A stretch of 64,000 nucleotides of DNA from Engraulis encrasicolus (taxonomy: Eukaryota; Chordata; Actinopteri; Clupeiformes; Engraulidae), in contig NC_085870.1 of the NCBI RefSeq assembly GCF_034702125.1, forward strand, positions 1,515,334 through 1,579,333, written 5' to 3'. The notes beneath the pieces were generated by a model. It did not search any database and was not told the origin of the DNA. It saw only the letters and a program-made list of their open reading frames with translations. Every line of letters begins with the position of its first letter. The stretch's first letter is position 1. Shown here piece after piece: positions 47,436 through 57,884 of this stretch. The position numbers and the translations under genes are program-made.

Positions 47436-50400
47436 CGTCAGCCACTCCCAGGGGACTGAAATTTTCTTCAGAGGAGGGGGAGTGCATGGACACGGTCACA
47501 CCCACTGACCCTGTCATAACCGTAGGCTGGACTGAAGTGGGTAATTTATGTCATGTTCCAGTGTTGGTGGGAAATGTGTCTTGTTCAGCTCTGGTGGACA
47601 CTGGGTCCACTGCTACACTCATCAGGCCTGACGTTGTTCCAGCTGGGACCGTCTTAGAACCGACCTCTGTGAAACTGCAAACAGTTACCGGGCAGACCGC
47701 CGCCATGAAAGGTAGGGGAACTTTTGTCTTCACAGTGGGGGGGGTAGCAGTGACTTTTCCGGCATGGGTGGCAGATGTGCGTGATCCCTGCATCCTTGGC
47801 CTTGATTTCCTGAGACTCACAGGGTGTGCATTGGACCTGGGGGCGGGAGTGTTAGTCCTGCCCGGGGGTCAACATGTGCAGCTTATGTCGCCCACACAGC
47901 AGGTGACGCAGGTTGTACCCACCTACAGTTTGACTGCAGACCCGGAAGTAGGGTTACAGTCTGGCCAGTTAGAGTCAGCGGGGGGTCAGAGAGTTGTGAC
48001 CCCACCGCAACGGCCCATGGACATGGAAGATCGGGCTGGGGCGGTCAGAGGCATCTGGGAGAAGAACTGTGATGGTCTGGATGACCAGCAGAGAATACAG
48101 TTGTGGCAAGTGCTGTGGGAATACAAGGACATTTTCGCACTCAGTGAGGATGAGGTGGGGCTCACTCACCTAGTAGAACACCACATAGACACTGGCGGGG
48201 CGAGGCCGATCAGAGTGCGCTCTCGCCGCCTACCCTGGGTGAAACAGGAGGCTGCGGACCAGGAGGTTCAAGCGATGTTGCAGGCAGGCGTCATTGAACC
48301 CTCCAACAGCCCCTGGTCGTCACCAATTGTAATGGTACGAAAGAAAAACAGCCCACGGTGGAGGTTCTGCATGGACTTTAGAGTGCTGAACAATGCGACA
48401 AGGAAAGACTGCTACCCCATTCCACGCATTGACGAGACACTGGACCTGGTTACTGGGTCTTCGTGGTTTTCGTCACTCGACTTGCGGAGTGGGTACTGGC
48501 AGGTCCCCCTCTCTCCAGAGTCGAGACCTAAGACTGCCTTTAGCACACGCAGGGGGCACTGGCAGTACAAAGTGCTGCCTTTTGGACTGTGCAATGCGCC
48601 AGGGACATTTGAGAGGCTTATGGACAGTGTGTTGGCCGGTGTCCCCCGCCAAGAATGCTTGGTGTACCTGGACGATGTGCTCTCCCATGGGAGAACTTTC
48701 CAAGCAGCACTAGACTCCCTCAGGCTGGTATTGGGCAGGATAGCTGGGGCGGGGCTGAAGCTGCACCCAGAGAAGTGCCACTTTATGCGCAGGGAAGTGG
48801 AGTTCCTTGGGCATAGGGTGAGCGGCGAGGGCATCAACACGCTGGAGGAGAAAGTCCGCACCATCAGAGACTGGCCTGTCCCCAATGATCAGACAGAACT
48901 GAAAAGCTTCTTGGGGCTGGCTTCCTACTACAGGAAGTTTGTCAAGGGATTCTCCTGCATTGCCGCACCACTCTTTCGCCTACTCCAGAAAAACCAGCCA
49001 TTCACATGGTCCAGGGAATGCCAACAGGCATTTGCCTCTCTGCAACAGGCACTCACGCAGGCACCAGTCCTCATCCCTCCAGACCCGACTTTACCCTTTG
49101 TGCTGGACACGGATGCCAGCAACGTTGGCATGGGGGCCGTGTTGTCACAAACAGGGCCTGAAGGAGAGCGAGTGGTGGCCTATTTCAGTCGCGTCTTCAA
49201 CAAGAGCGAGCGCCGCTACTGCGTGACAAGGCGTGAACTGTTGGCCGTTGTTGCAGCGGCCCGGTACTTCAAGTACTACCTCTGTGGCGTACCCTTCACC
49301 ATCAGGACAGACCATGCAGCACTCCAGTGGCTTATGTCCTTCCGAGAGCCAGAGGGACAAGTAGCACGCTGGCTCGAGGAGCTGCAGTCGTTCCACTTCA
49401 CCGTGGTACATAGGGCTGGGGCTCAGCACGGCAACGCTGATGGCCTGTCCAGACGCCCTTGTGCCGCGGATGGCTGCAGCTACTGCGACAGGAGGGACGC
49501 CAGAGAAAGGGAGCTGCGAGGGGAAGAGATAGACATTGAACCTACCTGCTGCGCGCTTCAGGTGGTGGAGGCGGCTGAGTGGGCGGCCCGCCAGGAGGAA
49601 GACAGAGACCTCAGGCCCGTGCGACAGTGGGTCCTCGATGGACAGAGACCACCATGGGGGGCAGTGTCGGGCCTGTCGCCAGCCACAAAGGGGCTCTGGA
49701 GCAAATTTGGGGTGCTGCGGCTGTCTGACGGCGTGCTGCAGCGGGCATGGAAGGAGCCGGCCACGGGAGAGGAGGTGTGGCAAGTTGTGGTGCCAGGACG
49801 CCTCAGGAAAGCTGTGCTGGGGGCCTGCCATGGAGCCGCAGGCTCAGGGCACTTTGGCACCTCCAAAATGCTCCGTCGGCTACAAAAGGGCTTCTACTGG
49901 GGTCAACACCGCCGGGATATCGAGGACTTCTGCCGGAACTGCGATGACTGTGTGGCGCAGAAGGGACCCCCGGACCAATCCCGAGCACCACTGCAACAGC
50001 AACCGTCTGGGGCGCCTATGGAAAGGGTGGGGGTGGATATAATGGGGCCATTCCCTGTAACAGATGGGGGGAACAAGTATGTGTTGTGTGCGATGGACTA
50101 CTTCACAAAGTGGCCTGAGGCCTATGCAATTCCAGACCAGGATGCCGAAACGGTTGCTGACGCCCTAATTGGGGGCATGTTTAGCCGGTTCGGGGCAGCA
50201 GAGGCCATCCACAGCGACCAAGGTCGCAATTTCGAATCAAGGGTGTTTGCTGCCATGTGCGAGCAGTTGGGGATGGAGAAAACACGCACCACCCCATTGC
50301 ATCCACAAAGCGATGGGCTAGTGGAACGTTTTAACTTGACTATGCGACAACAGCTAGCCATCCTCACAGCTGACCACCAGCGAGACTGGGACAGACACAT

Positions 50401-51181
50401 TCCCCTTGTTTTAATGGCCTACCGCTCAGCTGTTCAAAGTTCCACATGTTGCACCCCTGCTCTGCTCATGTTGGGCAGAGAGATCCGAACACCTGCAGAC
50501 CTAGCGTTTGGTAGGCCGCCAGACGCTGAACCTCCACCGGGTCCAGAGTATGCCCGGAAACTCCAGGATCGCCTCGAAAAAGCCCATGCTTTTGCCAGAG
50601 ACCAGCTTGAAAAGGCGGGCATGAGGCAAAAGAGGAATTATGACGTGAGGAGTCGAGGCAGAGACTTCCAAGCGGGGGAACTGGTTTGGGTTTACACCCC
50701 CAAGCGAAAGAAGGGGCGAAGTCCTAAGCTGGACTCTCACTGGGATGGGCCATGCAGGGTCATTGAGCGGGTGGGCGAAGTGGTCTACAGGGTTCAGGTT
50801 CCACCGAGGGGCAGAAAAGTGGTACTGCACCGGGACAGGTTAGCGCCATACAGGGGAAATGCTGCTCCACTGTTTGAGCTGGGGCCCAGTTCACAGACTT
50901 TCCACAGGGCCTCGACAGACACTAGCCCTATGGCCGCCCCTCCTCACTCACCCCCTGGCCCGAGTGGGCTGTCCCAATCACCCCCCGGACCAAGCGTCCC
51001 TCCCCAGTCACCTCCCGGACCAAGCGTCCCTCCCCAGTCACCTCCCGGTGCAAGTGCCACTGTCACTTTCCCCTCACTCTCCCCAATGACTCAGCAGGAC
51101 AGTCCACAACCAAGCCTGAGCAGGCCACGCCGGCAAAGGCGGAGGCCTCCACGGTTTAATGACTTTAGCATGTCCCCTTGA
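47393..51181 (+). CDS. pol: Pol polyprotein: protease, RT, RNase H, integrase
   Basis: Open from before the frameshift site to TGA at 51179; made as a 1,594-residue Gag-Pol by -1 slippage. Protease: ALVDTGSTATLI, active-site DTG at 47597. RT: MDFRVLNNATRKDCYPIPRI and catalytic YLDD at 48665-48676. RNase H: VLDTDAS near 49106, later RTDHAALQWL. Integrase: HHCC zinc finger (CHGAAGSGH ... CRNCDDC, 49829-49951), then catalytic D (VDIMGPF, about 50036), D (HSDQGRNF, about 50216) and E (DGLVERF, 50323). A GPY/F-like module (WDGPCRVIERV) and a proline-rich tail with 10-residue PPGPSVPPQS repeats follow. No chromodomain recognised and no stop or frameshift seen. It copies the RNA to DNA and integrates it. 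Confidence 0.96.
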   Translation, partial: GKRDWVRVAPTPRTPSATPRGLKFSSEEGECMDTVTPTDPVITVGWTEVGNLCHVPVLVGNVSCSALVDTGSTATLIRPDVVPAGTVLEPTSVKLQTVTGQTAAMKGRGTFVFTVGGVAVTFPAWVADVRDPCILGLDFLRLTGCALDLGAGVLVLPGGQHVQLMSPTQQVTQVVPTYSLTADPEVGLQSGQLESAGGQRVVTPPQRPMDMEDRAGAVRGIWEKNCDGLDDQQRIQLWQVLWEYKDIFALSEDEVGLTHLVEHHIDTGGARPIRVRSRRLPWVKQEAADQEVQAMLQAGVIEPSNSPWSSPIVMVRKKNSPRWRFCMDFRVLNNATRKDCYPIPRIDETLDLVTGSSWFSSLDLRSGYWQVPLSPESRPKTAFSTRRGHWQYKVLPFGLCNAPGTFERLMDSVLAGVPRQECLVYLDDVLSHGRTFQAALDSLRLVLGRIAGAGLKLHPEKCHFMRREVEFLGHRVSGEGINTLEEKVRTIRDWPVPNDQTELKSFLGLASYYRKFVKGFSCIAAPLFRLLQKNQPFTWSRECQQAFASLQQALTQAPVLIPPDPTLPFVLDTDASNVGMGAVLSQTGPEGERVVAYFSRVFNKSERRYCVTRRELLAVVAAARYFKYYLCGVPFTIRTDHAALQWLMSFREPEGQVARWLEELQSFHFTVVHRAGAQHGNADGLSRRPCAADGCSYCDRRDARERELRGEEIDIEPTCCALQVVEAAEWAARQEEDRDLRPVRQWVLDGQRPPWGAVSGLSPATKGLWSKFGVLRLSDGVLQRAWKEPATGEEVWQVVVPGRLRKAVLGACHGAAGSGHFGTSKMLRRLQKGFYWGQHRRDIEDFCRNCDDCVAQKGPPDQSRAPLQQQPSGAPMERVGVDIMGPFPVTDGGNKYVLCAMDYFTKWPEAYAIPDQDAETVADALIGGMFSRFGAAEAIHSDQGRNFESRVFAAMCEQLGMEKTRTTPLHPQSDGLVERFNLTMRQQLAILTADHQRDWDRHIPLVLMAYRSAVQSSTCCTPALLMLGREIRTPADLAFGRPPDAEPPPGPEYARKLQDRLEKAHAFARDQLEKAGMRQKRNYDVRSRGRDFQAGELVWVYTPKRKKGRSPKLDSHWDGPCRVIERVGEVVYRVQVPPRGRKVVLHRDRLAPYRGNAAPLFELGPSSQTFHRASTDTSPMAAPPHSPPGPSGLSQSPPGPSVPPQSPPGPSVPPQSPPGASATVTFPSLSPMTQQDSPQPSLSRPRRQRRRPPRFNDFSMSP

Positions 51182-51198
51182 GGACAAGGGGTTGTTTT

Positions 51199-51210
51199 TA
51201 AAGGGGGGGA
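51199..51210 (+). promoter_or_regulatory. Polypurine tract
   Basis: AAAGGGGGGGA lies 3 nt before the 3' LTR; primes plus-strand synthesis. Confidence 0.9.
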
Positions 51211-51213
51211 CAG

Positions 51214-51479
51214 TGTGATAACCCGTGTTTATTGTGTTCTATGAATGTTCTGTTACTGTTATTGTTTGTGCTATTATTGTGTTAGTGCCTTGAGCTAAGG
51301 GAAACAGGGGCGCGTGTCTAGGTGTTCTATGGAATGTGTACAGAATGTCTAATTGTTGTGGAATGATTTGCCGTTAAGTTGCAGAGTTGGACTTGAAATG
51401 AATGCGTGAGTTGTGGCTGTAACAGCAGCTCTTTTTGACAATAAACGCCTTAAAGAGACTACCGCTCTGGTCTATTACA
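51214..51479 (+). repeat. 3' LTR
   Basis: Identical in all 266 positions to the 5' LTR; AATAAA at 51440-51445. Confidence 0.98.
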
Positions 51480-51636
51480 GTATTATTACGCCGGCCGAAT
51501 ATCTACATACGCCTCGGAGACAGTAGTTCGTCATTACACGTTGCGAATTTGAATAGCCTTGCAGTGCGGACTATTCCGAACAGAGGTTTTAAATCCTCTA
51601 TATAAGTCTTTCTTTTTTATGAACTGAATGTCTGTT

Positions 51637-51716
51637 TGTTCGGAGGCTGTGGAGCGAAGTTCGGTTTCTGAAGCACTTTTCGAGGGTCACCTTCCGGCCT
51701 ATATAGGCTACTGTAT
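51637..51716. repeat. Right arm of imperfect inverted repeat
   Basis: GTTCGGAGGCTGTGGAGCGA, GGTCACCTTCCGGCCTATAT and CTACTGTATATA match the reverse complement of 41757-41845, with an extra stretch of about 12 nt here. Confidence 0.5.
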
Positions 51717-51884
51717 ATAGGCCCTACTGTTTATACAGTCGTCTCTGCTGAGTGTTCCTTCCTGATTATTCTCTGACAGGAGGACAGAAGTGCATTATGG
51801 GAAAGGTAACCAAGGTGTCATTGAGATGTGATTGGTTGTTAGCAGCGTGTTAAAGTAAGACACATTGATTTCCTGAAACTGGAT

Positions 51885-51907
51885 ATATCTCTCTCTCTCT
51901 GTCTCTG

Positions 51908-51973
<66 letters not shown>
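51885..51973. repeat. (CT)n microsatellite
   Basis: CT with GTCT interruptions at 51901-51926. Confidence 0.97.
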
Positions 51974-51975
<2 letters not shown>

Positions 51976-52894
51976 AATTATGACTGTCTCAGTACTTCAC
52001 ACCTACACATTGTTTTGTCTGATTCTCCTTTTTGAAGCTCTCCATACGCTTCATGTTTTCAGCATGGTATTTTTCGCATAGCAACTATTGGGGGGAGGAG
52101 GGGGGGTCGTTTGAGGGTACGGACCAAAAATATGTTCTATTGTAAATTGGTAGGCATACCATGGAACCTGCTGCGCCCACCCTAAATACTAAGCAGTAGA
52201 TCTGATTCTTCATGCAGAACCCAGAAACCATACACACAAATGATGTTTCATGAAGTTACTTCAGAACCAAATGATGAAAGATGAAAGACACAAACATTTA
52301 AACCTTGCAGCCTACTTGGAGTGTGTATACTGTCGACTTCCTATACCATATGAATGTTTGTGCAAAACATAATTTGTGGTCCTTTATCTTTTAAGTGCCC
52401 GACCACATTTGAGATTAGAATGTGAACGTGTGATATCGCAACAGAACTATGACAAGGCTTTTGCAGGGATATTGAAATAATAGGCACACTCTTGCATCAC
52501 CCATTGTGCTTAAAAGGCTAGACGAGCGCACAGGATTTAATTATTTTTTGCTCAAAGAGATGTATAAATAGCAATATTTCTTCACATGAACTTAGATGTG
52601 GACATCAAAGCCTTAGCCACCATAATAATGCAAGTTAAAAGACACTTCATATCTTTGACTTCAAAGAAGGGGCTGGTTGGTTTATTAATATTTGCAACTC
52701 TTCTTCCTGAGGAGGTGGACTGGGACGCTAAAATCAACTGGGCATTTTGGTACCTGAAATAAATGATAGAAGTCCGCAACACTGTTAATGCTCCCAGTGA
52801 TTTATTTGCACCATTTTGGTACCTCTCACACACGTACAACCCGATTTTGAACAATGTCCTGACTTTGGCCCACTGGCTAAATTGAAGACGGATC
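51974..52894. other. No gene seen
   Basis: Unique-looking AT-rich sequence. Confidence 0.5.
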
Positions 52895-53110
52895 GCTGGG
52901 CCTCCCATCCCCCCCCCCCCCCCCCCCTTTAATCTGTGGGCCAGGCCCTAAGAAAAAAACACAAAGGCAGGAAAACACGACAGTGTCGACCCCTGGGACT
53001 GTCGGCCCACCGGGAAAATGCCCTGTATGCCAGATTACCAGTCCCGCCCAGTGGGAAAATGCCCTGTATGCCAGATTACCAGTCCAGTCCTGTCTTCCTG
53101 TGTTCAATCG
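52895..53110 (-). repeat. Dispersed repeat with 46-bp internal duplication
   Basis: GGGAAAATGCCCTGTATGCC followed by AGATTACCAGTCC occurs at about 53012 and 53053. Poly-C at 52911-52927. Minus-strand CAGGGCATTTTCCC looks familiar from fish repeats, but no ends resolved. Confidence 0.55.
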
Positions 53111-54143
53111 AGAGGCCGCAGCACGAAGCCGTCCTGCCGCTGCTGTGTTAAAAACAGCATTTAGGGATATTTTTCTCCTCCCAAATCTTTCCCCTAAAAG
53201 TGTTTGACCTTCCATGACAAACTATTATAAAAAGTCAGTTTCCATGGCAGCCCTTCGGCATAATAATAATAATAATAAAGTACATTCCAACTTTGTTACA
53301 GCTTGGTCCTAAAAGCAACCAAACTGAAGCACAAATTTATACTAATGGGTTGGTGGGATTTAATGGTTGGTGGGATTTAATGCTACTGTAATTTTGACCA
53401 AACAAAGATGCTAAGCGCTGTCTAATGCTGTGTCTGAGTGTGATGGATGTCCCTCAAACGTATTAAGTGATAGGACTGACACAGCAAACGACATCATTTT
53501 TCTTCATTTAAAATAGCCAGTCAACCATAGTGCCAGCACTTAATCAAAAAATTAACATGCATACGGTAGACACAAATAAAGTCGCAATTTAAAAATGGGA
53601 TAACGAGCTCGAAAGCAATGCTGCATAGGAGAAGAAAAGAAATGTTGCATTCGAGTTTTGCATTGACACATGGTTTGGGAACCAGGCCCTTGAGGATATA
53701 CCGCCGCCAAAAATAGCTTTTAGGCTATATTGTTTTGTTTTGTTTGCACTTTATGCTTGCTATACTTGTTATGTTGTATGCATGTCTTTTAGCAGTTATT
53801 CACAGTGAGGAAGTCATTGACGAAGACAGCTTACTGCTGACGAACATCAGTGGTATTAGGTGGCTGTTTGATACAGAAACCCATTAACTTGAAGCACAGG
53901 AGTAAACTCTCTAGGCTTGCATCTTACAACAGTATTATCTTTGTCTCTCAAAACTAAATACAGTAACACCACATAATTGATCTGTTTGTCCTTGAAAGCC
54001 TTTGAAAGAAAGAAGTCAAAAACTATGTCAAGATCTCAAGTCAAACTTAAATTGGACTCATACCATCCTTCCTTCCTGCTGCTTAGGAATGCGGTTTAAG
54101 AAGAACAAGGAGAGAGGACACATCTCACTGAGTTTTCTTCTCC
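53111..54143. other. No gene seen
   Basis: Unique sequence with (AAT)n at 53261-53278 and a short TTGGTGGGATTTAATG duplication at 53348-53382. Confidence 0.5.
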
Positions 54144-54147
54144 TTAA

Positions 54148-54326
54148 AGGTGCACTGTGTAGGATGGTGGGCATAGCAACTACATATGTGGTTCATTTTA
54201 ACTGCTGCATACTACCCTCATGAATATTTACTAAGTAATAGCCTAAATAAAATATTTACTTGTACGACCAAAGTACAGTACGTTTTGCAGCTAAAAATGT
54301 CCGTTTCTGGAAATTCAAAATGGTGT
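54148..54326 (+). mobile_element. TTAA-flanked MITE (piggyBac-type), truncated copy 3
   Basis: TTAA (54144-54147) then AGGTGCACTGTGTAGGATGG; continues to TTTCTGGAAATTCAAAATGG and stops, missing the right half found in the other copies. Confidence 0.85.
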
Positions 54327-55049
54327 GTGCAATCCCACATTGCACACGTTATGGACTGTACTGCACATCAGTATCAGGCCCCATCAGTACCAAATTAGTT
54401 ACACTGAAAACATCGAAATCTTAACATTATTATTTCAAGAAAAAGTCATCTAGGTAATCTTAAATACAGTGAGTGAGAAATTGCCTTTTAACTAGTACAC
54501 TTGAAGTTGAACGTTTAGACTATTTAGACTTGTTTTAAAATTTTTTCCATGGAGAAAGTCATTTTTCTTGATTAGATTTTTTTTTACAGGTCACAACTGT
54601 TTTCAAACGAGTCTAAATACTGTATTGATTTTTACTTACATTACTGTAAGATTGACTTCATGCTTTTCACTTGAAATGAGAAAAAAAATCAGACTTCAAT
54701 AAGAATAAAAGTTTGCTGTTATATTTTCCCCCCTATATAGTTTCTCACATAGGTGTAGGTAGGACTGTGTTGCACATCTCGAAAAACACTGAATTTCATG
54801 AGACCAGCTGCCGGTCTCAATTAACATGTCGACATAAACAGTTTATACATACATTTGGATAATGACTTCCGTCAACATATACACCACTATACCATCTGGC
54901 CAAACTAACATTGTGTTTCCACTCATTAACAGTCTTTTTTTTTTTTTTTTTTAAGTTTCACAGAGCACATTTGGCGGCCCCTGTGAAAGATTCAGAGATT
55001 CCGCCAGGGTTTTTCTTTTTTTTTTTCTTGGTTTCTCGGCAAACACAAG
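54327..55049. other. No gene seen
   Basis: AT-rich; poly-T at 54936-54953 and 55012-55027. The latter is the pyrimidine tract of the candidate exon that follows. Confidence 0.5.
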
Positions 55050-55135
55050 AAAATGCTGTTGCACCCAACAAGAAATTAAATCTTTACGACAACGACGACA
55101 ACCAGTTTTCGCTAGATGAATACCAGCTGCATATG
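55050..55135 (+). CDS. Candidate isolated internal exon, unknown protein
   Basis: 86 nt bracketed by a pyrimidine-rich acceptor (ending CACAAG) and a consensus donor ATG|GTGAGC. The open phase reads NAVAPNKKLNLYDNDDNQ then FSLDEYQLHM, a non-repetitive acidic, polar peptide with normal codon variety, unlike the repeat-driven frames elsewhere. It would begin after one base of a split codon and end on a codon boundary. I do not recognise the protein. It may be one exon of a large host gene whose intron is this window, or a chance arrangement; no second exon was found. Confidence 0.35.
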
Positions 55136-55436
55136 GTGAGCGTCAGGGCTGCCAAGGGATTTGGGAAGGGAAGGGGACCTATTAGACAAGCGCAGGTGCA
55201 GCGGCTCGATCTGTAAAGAGACAGAACAGCTTGAGCCTGACCCGGCCAGCAGATGGAGAGGAGTGAGGAGCTTCCCTCCGCTCCGCTCTGCTCCGCTCCA
55301 CGTACTGTAGAAAACAGGAGAGACTAACAACAGCCATTTACAGGATGGCGGCCACGGTGCGATCTCGTCTCCTTCCTGGCTGGCCCCTGCCTGCCTGCTT
55401 GCCTGGCACAACCCATGCGGTAGCCATGACGATGGT
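55136..55436. other. No further exon seen
   Basis: GC-richer sequence with CCGCTCCGCTCTGCTCCGCT (about 55279); no second splice-bracketed frame found. Confidence 0.45.
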
Positions 55437-55447
55437 GATGGTGATGA

Positions 55448-55478
<31 letters not shown>

Positions 55479-55490
55479 AGTGATGGTCTT
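55437..55490. repeat. (GAT)n-(GGT)n trinucleotide repeat
   Basis: GATGGTGATGATGAT units followed by GGTGGTGGT. Confidence 0.9.
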
Positions 55491-55756
55491 TTTAACTTTT
55501 TAACTTATTGACTTACTTATTTATTACTGTTCTAGCCCCCTCTCCTGCTTTTTATGAAGCTGCTAATGCACTTTTTACAAATGCACTTTCACTTTTACTA
55601 ATGTACTTGTTGTTTTTAACAGAGATATTTCTATTTTCTTGAGAAACACTACCATGACAAGGCCCCCCATATACTGTACTGGTACATTACAGTTGAGCCC
55701 CCACTTACATGGGCCGAGCCACACTATTTTTTTCAGTTTGGGAACCCCTGGTCTAG

Positions 55757-55862
55757 AATAGTGTTTCTCAAAGGGGGCTCTACAGCCCCCCAGAGGACTT
55801 AAGGGAGGGTGTTGAGAAGGATACAGCTGAGAGGGGGTGGTGCTCAATTGCCACTGAGGGGC
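55757..55862. mobile_element. hAT-like MITE relic
   Basis: ATAGTGTTTCTCAAAGG start; GTTGAGAAGGATACAGCTGA shared with 11555-11700. Right end lost at the microsatellite. Confidence 0.45.
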
Positions 55863-55863
55863 T

Positions 55864-55951
<88 letters not shown>
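55863..55951. repeat. (TA)n-(GT)n-(TA)n
   Basis: TA-rich borders around about 30 GT units; the final TA is the target of the adjacent Tc1 element. Confidence 0.95.
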
Positions 55952-57243
55952 CAGTATATCACGAAAGTGAATACACCCCTCACAGTTTTGCAGATTTTTG
56001 AGTATATCTTTTCATAGGAAAGCATTACAGAAATTTCACTTTGACACAATGACTAGTGACCTTTTAACAACATATTTAACCGCTTAAATTTCTTGTTCAC
56101 TCAGAAAAAAAAGAAAATACAGCCATTAATGTTTGAACATGTACTCACAAAAGTGAGTACACCCCAGATTAAAATACGGTAGAGAAGGGGCTGTGTTGGC
56201 TCGAATCGTCTCGAATTGAAACGAAATGAAAAGGGATGAAAAGGGAGGTCATCAGTTAGCGTTTCAACCTTTCTTTGCATTGAACTTTTACATTTTGAGT
56301 CTGCATCTGGCTTAAATAGATTGGTGTGAGATTTGAATGCAATCCTATGGAGAATATCAGGATCTGCTTCAGTAGTCACAGTGCATGATGACATGCATGT
56401 TTCTTTTAGGTGTATTTCAGATTGCCAATGTTGACAGCATTCATGCATCCCCAAACCATGTCAGTCCCACTACCATGCTTGGCTATGGAGAGGATACACC
56501 CTTTTTGTAAAACTCACTTGTTTACCACCACACATGCTTGACACCATCTAAAGTATATTTGTTTATCTTGGTCTCTTCAGATCACACGACATGGTTCCAG
56601 TGATCCATATCCTTGGTCTGTTCATCTCTCTTGAGACTAAGATTACAAATTTGCTTTAGATGGTGTCAAGCATGTGTGGTGGTAAACAAGTGAGTTTTAC
56701 AAAAAAGTTGTATCCTCTCCATGGCCAAGCATGGTAGTGGGACTGACATGGTTTGAGGATGCATGAATGCTGTCAACATTGGCAATCTGAAATACACCTA
56801 AAAGAAACATGCATGTCATCATGCACTGTGACTACTGAAGCAGATCCTGATATTCTCCATAGGATTGCATTAAAATCGCACACCAATCTATTTAAGCCAG
56901 ATGCAGACTCAAAATGTAAAAGTTCAATGCAAAGAAAGGTTGAAACGCACACTGGTGACCTCCCTTTTCATTTCGTTTCAATTCGAGACGATTCGAGCCA
57001 ACACAGCCCCTTCTCTACCGGATTTTAATCTGGGGTGTACTCACTTTTGTGAGTACATGTTCTAACATTATTGGCTGTATTTAGTTTTTTTCTGAGTGAA
57101 CAAGAAATTTAAGCGGTTAAATATGTTGTTAAAAGGTCACTAATCATTGTGTCAAAGTGAAATTTCTGTAATGCTTTCCTATGAAAAGATATACTCAAAA
57201 ATCTACAAAACTGTGAGGGGTGTATTCACTTTCGTGATATACT
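55952..57243. mobile_element. Fold-back Tc1/mariner element
   Basis: A 1,292-bp palindrome in a TA target: ends CAGTATATCACGAAAGTGAA and its reverse complement, with arms of about 600 bp (to about 56575 and from about 56650) around a roughly 70-bp centre. GTGAGTACACCCC, a fish Tc1 terminal motif, recurs about 200 bp inside each end. Both arms hold the same transposase fragment: MVWGCMNAVNIGN is readable on the minus strand of the left arm (about 56409-56460), while the right arm has TGA in place of its Trp codon (about 56751). Probably two truncated copies joined head to head; not autonomous. Confidence 0.9.
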
Positions 57244-57245
57244 GT

Positions 57246-57672
57246 ATATATATGAGTTTGGCCCATGACTTCATCCCAGATTTTAATTTTATTTGACTTT
57301 GACATCCCTGGTCTTCAGTAAGTGATGTCTAAATAATAGCTATTCAAGTAATCAAGACGAATGTTCCACCAGCAAGGACTAACCAATCAATGATCACCTA
57401 AGCGCTGTTGGAATCCATAGCAGCAAACGACAACACGTTTGTCACCTTCATCGACAGGGAATGAGTTGGATGTTTATTGTGTCCAATGTTAAAGTGAAGA
57501 CATGCAATTTAAAGTGGATAACCCTGCCAATCTTTGTGTGACTGACCAAAAGCCAAAAGGCTGGGAATCAGCCGCATGGCAGGCGAGTGCCCTACCGGTT
57601 GGCTACGGCAGGGCCTATTTTTAGCATTTTCAGCCAGTCTGCCGACAGCTCTCCTCCGCTCCTATAGCAGCT
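57246..57672. other. No gene seen
   Basis: Unique sequence; GGGAATCAGCCGCATGGCAG (about 57564) has a faint tRNA-like look but no paired boxes. Confidence 0.45.
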
Positions 57673-57682
57673 CTGTGGCCTG

Positions 57683-57874
57683 TTTTTTTTAAAAAGATAT
57701 TTGTATGGGCTTTATTGATGATAGGACAGTAGAGGTTGACAGGATATCAGTGGGACAGGGAGATGGGGTTGGGAGTTTGGGACATGACCCAGGCTGGACT
57801 CGAACCTGGGTCCCCATGGGCATGCAAGCCCAAGTGGGGGGCCTAGCGCGCTGCGCCACACCGCCCCGTCAGCC
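57683..57874 (-). mobile_element. tRNA-derived SINE, minus strand, perfect TSD
   Basis: On the minus strand: A box TGGCGCAGCGCG, B box GGTTCGAGTCC, body with CTGTCCCACTGATATCCTGT, AATAAAGCCCATAC and a poly-A tail. TSD CTGTGGCCTG at 57673-57682 and 57875-57884. Same family as 7312-7512. Confidence 0.93.
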
Positions 57875-57884
57875 CTGTGGCCTG

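Larger units (their letters stand above)
45991..51479 (+). mobile_element. Full-length Ty3/gypsy LTR retrotransposon
   Basis: A 5,489-bp element with two 266-bp LTRs that are identical at every base, starting TG and ending CA. Four bases GTAT flank both sides (45987-45990, 51480-51483) as a short TSD. Order LTR, primer site, gag, -1 frameshift, pol (PR-RT-RH-IN), polypurine tract, LTR is that of Ty3/gypsy (integrase after RNase H). No env-like ORF follows pol. Intact frames and identical LTRs imply a very recent insertion and probably a currently mobile family. It landed 100 bp upstream of the ATG of the decayed minus-strand gene, between it and the right inverted arm. Confidence 0.97.

Noticed and set aside
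46460..50830. Minus-strand open frames of 60-230 aa within the retrotransposon
   Set aside because: Shadows of the intact plus-strand gag and pol frames.
51181..51213. An env-like ORF after pol
   Set aside because: Only about 20 nt separate the pol stop from the polypurine tract, so there is no room for a third gene.
57555..57620. Functional tRNA gene
   Set aside because: Only isolated tRNA-like motifs; all paired A/B boxes in the window belong to SINEs with retroposon tails.
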